Shown here piece by piece: positions 61,533 through 64,000 of a stretch of 64,000 nucleotides of DNA. Position numbers and translations under genes: made by a program. The DNA lies in NCBI RefSeq assembly GCF_900109075.1, contig NZ_FNYS01000015.1, forward strand, positions 1 to 64,000, given 5' to 3'. The notes under the pieces were generated by a model. It saw only the letters and a program-made list of their open reading frames with translations. It did not search any database and was not told the DNA's origin. Within the stretch, counting starts at the first letter, position 1; each line of letters begins with the position of its first letter. The stretch comes from Myroides marinus (GTDB taxonomy: Bacteria; Bacteroidota; Bacteroidia; Flavobacteriales; Flavobacteriaceae).

Positions 61533-63050
61533 TTATTGGTTACTGCCTTTTGTTTTATCTATTGTTGATAGCGTTAGTATTGAGCGATATAGTATTTCTA
61601 AGTTTATTTCCATTTCTTCTCTGCTTAGATGACCAAAGCCAAGTCTCATCCCTGTTAGTGTTCTATCTTGATAAAGAATAGTTTTTGGTAAGAATAGATT
61701 ATTCTTTTCACATTCTTTGTGTAGCTGCATTAAGTTAATAGGAACCTTCCATTCTATCCATATAGCTAATCCTCCAGCAGGAAGTTTAAAGGTTACTTGA
61801 TCTCCTAAGAATTGCGTTATTAATTGAGCGAATGTATCACGTCGTTCTTTATAGACCTTAGAGGCTTTCTTTAAATATCTAAATATTTCACCTTCTTCTA
61901 TTAGTTCGTTTAACACTTGCTCCATTACCATATCTCCACGAGGGTCCAGTAATCGCAAGTATTTTTGCATCTCTAACAGAACATTTTCAGGAGCCACTAT
62001 AAAACCATTCTCAAAACTAGGGGCTAACGACTTACCAAAAGAACCTATATATACTACCATTCCTTCGGTATCTACACTGGCTAGTGGTAATACCGAACTC
62101 TTGTCATAATGAAAGTCATAGTCATAATCATCCTCTAGTATGATAAAGCCGTATTTATTAGCTAGATTAAGTAGTTGTACTCTGCGCTGAGCACTCAGTG
62201 TTACTGTGGTAGGATAGTGGTGATGAGGAGTGAGGTAGAGCATTCTTATTTGTTGTGTTTTGCACAGTTGTTCTACTTCATTTACATCTATACCATCCTC
62301 GTCTATAGATACAGTTAATATCTGAGCTCCAGCTTCCTGAAATGCCATATTACTAGAGTAGTAACTAAGGTTCGCCACAATAACTTTATCTTTAGGACTC
62401 AGTAGGACTCTACAGGCGATGTAGATGCTCATCTCTGTGCTTCTAGTTATCAAGACATTTTTACTACTTACGTGTAGTCCTCTAGATAGGTTGAGGTAGT
62501 TAGCCATATTCTTTCTAAAGGAAGTATTGTCTTGATGAGTATTGCTAAGTAGTTTCTTTCTATTGCTCTTTCTCTTTAGGTTCGCGCTGTAAAATGATGA
62601 TAACTGATCTATCTGGATAATTCTACTATCTGTAGTGCCATCTGTAAAAACGTGATCACAATTGCTGATTTCAAGAGGAGAGTCTAATAAGTTACTAGAG
62701 TGAAATGTATATCCAGGTTTAGTAGGATATTGCTCTAAAGCTTTGTAATTAGAAGCATTAGTTCTTTTATGATTAAATGACTTTTTATTAAGCACAAAGC
62801 ATCCCTTGTTTGCCTGCATCTCTATCCATCCTTGTGTAGCTATCTCTTCGAAGGCAGCCACTACAGTATTTCTATTTACTTCTAGTAGACTAGCGATAGT
62901 ACGCGTACCTGGCAATTTGGTTCCTTCAGGTATGAAGTTGCGTTGTATTGCATTGCTAAATTGATTAGCTATTTGCATATAAATTGCTGTAGAAGAGTTT
63001 CTATCAATCTTTATAAAGCTTTGATAAGGTATTTTTACTGGACTAGGCAT
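61533..63050 (-). CDS. MocR-type GntR/aminotransferase fusion regulator (PdxR-like)
   Basis: This 505-residue transcription factor has a winged-helix GntR domain (about 10-80: AIQRNFIPEGTKLPGTRTIA with RNTVVAAFEEIATQGWIEMQ) and a class I aminotransferase-like domain (about 120-495). VVYIGSFGKSLAPSFENGF holds the presumed PLP lysine and LEDDYDYDFHYD the PLP-binding aspartate. PLP-binding MocR proteins control vitamin B6 or amino-acid genes. No B6 gene is adjacent; the divergent neighbour at 63225 is unknown and would be the first candidate target. Confidence 0.88.
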   Translation of the reverse strand: MPSPVKIPYQSFIKIDRNSSTAIYMQIANQFSNAIQRNFIPEGTKLPGTRTIASLLEVNRNTVVAAFEEIATQGWIEMQANKGCFVLNKKSFNHKRTNASNYKALEQYPTKPGYTFHSSNLLDSPLEISNCDHVFTDGTTDSRIIQIDQLSSFYSANLKRKSNRKKLLSNTHQDNTSFRKNMANYLNLSRGLHVSSKNVLITRSTEMSIYIACRVLLSPKDKVIVANLSYYSSNMAFQEAGAQILTVSIDEDGIDVNEVEQLCKTQQIRMLYLTPHHHYPTTVTLSAQRRVQLLNLANKYGFIILEDDYDYDFHYDKSSVLPLASVDTEGMVVYIGSFGKSLAPSFENGFIVAPENVLLEMQKYLRLLDPRGDMVMEQVLNELIEEGEIFRYLKKASKVYKERRDTFAQLITQFLGDQVTFKLPAGGLAIWIEWKVPINLMQLHKECEKNNLFLPKTILYQDRTLTGMRLGFGHLSREEMEINLEILYRSILTLSTIDKTKGSNQ

Positions 63051-63224
63051 ACTGTGTTTTACTAAGTGCTAAACTATTCCGGAAAGGTACTGTTTTTAGC
63101 GAAAATAGAAATGATCTTTAACACACTGTTTTTATGAAAATTACAACATATAGAGAAGATTATTCTTGTTATTTCTTGGCTTATAAATGAGTTTTTATCT
63201 AAATTAGACCAATAATTTACAATT

Positions 63225-64000
63225 ATGAATGTATCCATACTTCAGATGGTTAGTATAGTGAGCTATTCTAACGCATATCTTAATGATCAGTTACCTGAGA
63301 TATCTAATCAAGGAGAAAAGATATCTATGTATTGTAATAAGGTGTTGTTTCACATACCAGTGGAGGGCAATGAAACTCAATATACAACCCAAGCTCCTAT
63401 AGATTGGTTCTTATCTTTAAAATATAGAGGTGTTCAGCAAGTCAAGTTGCATTATAAATCAGTTCCTAATCTGAATATGCCAGAGCGTATGTCCGCAGGT
63501 TTTGTAGGGGGAGCAGGTATCTGGATGGTAGAGACAGTATTAGATGGTAAGTCAGAGTTCTGGTATAGTAAGTGGCAAGTAGATGAACATCAGCGTAAAT
63601 TAGGCTCTGATAGAATATGGACTGTGACTTATAAGAAAGCACCTATTACAGAACTATTGACAGAAGTATATACTGTAGATACTCAGGCAGAAGAGTTAAA
63701 ATTGATTTTATCAGAGTTAGTATCGTTTTGTAGTGAAATAAAAGAAAGTGGATGGCAAAGTATATTTGCAGGAGCTAAGACAGTATTAGATAATGCTAAG
63801 CCCTCTGTGTCTACTTACCTAAAAGATATGATAGTAGATGGGGGTTATACTCCTGAAGCATTAGCTTTGATGGAGGCAGCAGATAGGTCATATGTATTTG
63901 GTGGTATGGGATCGTGGAATGATGTTGTTTCTTTTGAGACTAAAGAACAAGAGAGTACTTATTTGGCTTTATCGGATAAATTGTATGCTAGTCTTAATAA
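63225..64000 (+). CDS. Unknown protein, truncated by the window end
   Basis: This frame starts at the ATG at 63225 and stays open to the last base (258 codons so far). It begins MNVSILQMVSIVSYSNAYL, with no signal peptide. Short recognisable stretches include SAGFVGGAGIWMVETVLDGK, WYSKWQVDEHQRKLGSDRIW and SYVFGGMGSWNDV. No family is recognised. It is divergent from the MocR regulator with 174 bases between the starts. Confidence 0.72.
   Translation, partial: MNVSILQMVSIVSYSNAYLNDQLPEISNQGEKISMYCNKVLFHIPVEGNETQYTTQAPIDWFLSLKYRGVQQVKLHYKSVPNLNMPERMSAGFVGGAGIWMVETVLDGKSEFWYSKWQVDEHQRKLGSDRIWTVTYKKAPITELLTEVYTVDTQAEELKLILSELVSFCSEIKESGWQSIFAGAKTVLDNAKPSVSTYLKDMIVDGGYTPEALALMEAADRSYVFGGMGSWNDVVSFETKEQESTYLALSDKLYASLN

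Overview
The window is a low-GC chromosomal segment that looks like a flavobacterium (family Flavobacteriaceae, Myroides-like by overall gene content; the genus is an inference). Three things support this. The best promoter candidates carry the Bacteroidetes -7 box TAnnTTTG (for example 19119-19126, and 37089-37096 on the minus strand). Shine-Dalgarno sites are mostly absent. The genes are typical of the phylum: DUF3822, DUF4920, DUF4377, single-cytochrome succinate dehydrogenase, EpsC-type CysE and GntR/aminotransferase regulators. Most of the window is ordinary housekeeping DNA, organised as short operons separated by strong, often bidirectional hairpin terminators.

Layout. 1-1.5 kb: an IS3-family element (IS150-like, frameshifted orfA/orfB). 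1.5-11.2 kb: rsmD-DUF3822, a PIF1/RecD-like helicase, kdsB, an SRPBCC membrane protein, ilvE, a lipoprotein-mnmD operon and small lipoproteins. 11.2-15 kb: an HMA-AraC fusion regulator, the NAD(P)HX repair enzyme and a tandem pair of GNATs. 15-15.4 kb: a repeat-filled spacer. 15.4-23.4 kb: a FAD/Fe-S dehydrogenase, pyrD, a LysE exporter, HMG-CoA lyase and guaB. 23.5-25.1 kb: an IS1380-family element next to a 152-bp MITE, both bordered by ATAAA. 25-37 kb: nhaC, three lipoproteins, cysE-cysK, a ClC channel, acpH, glmM and an LpxL-like acyltransferase. 37-44.5 kb: rhomboid, SIMPL protein, acyl-CoA synthetase, pabB/pabA, an MFS pump and a GNAT. 44.5-45.4 kb: an empty region holding a decayed MITE and a dispersed 67-bp repeat. 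45.4-51.5 kb: sdhCAB with a porin and a DASS anion transporter. 51.6-64 kb: photolyase, an orphan TPR histidine kinase, catalase, a lipoprotein phosphatase, an unknown cluster, a MocR regulator and a truncated unknown gene.

Genes that work together: cysE-cysK make cysteine. The sdhCAB-porin-transporter set plausibly couples dicarboxylate uptake to succinate oxidation in the menaquinone chain. pabA and pabB face each other divergently for folate synthesis. The DUF4920 lipoprotein, a CxxCH lipoprotein and mnmD are tightly packed or overlapping.

No phage, CRISPR, tRNA, rRNA or defence island was seen. The least explained items are a candidate structured RNA at about 30957-31150, the MITE/IS1380 arrangement, the two dispersed-repeat families and the genes at 58957-60998. 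Family names rest on motif recognition by eye; no database search was possible.
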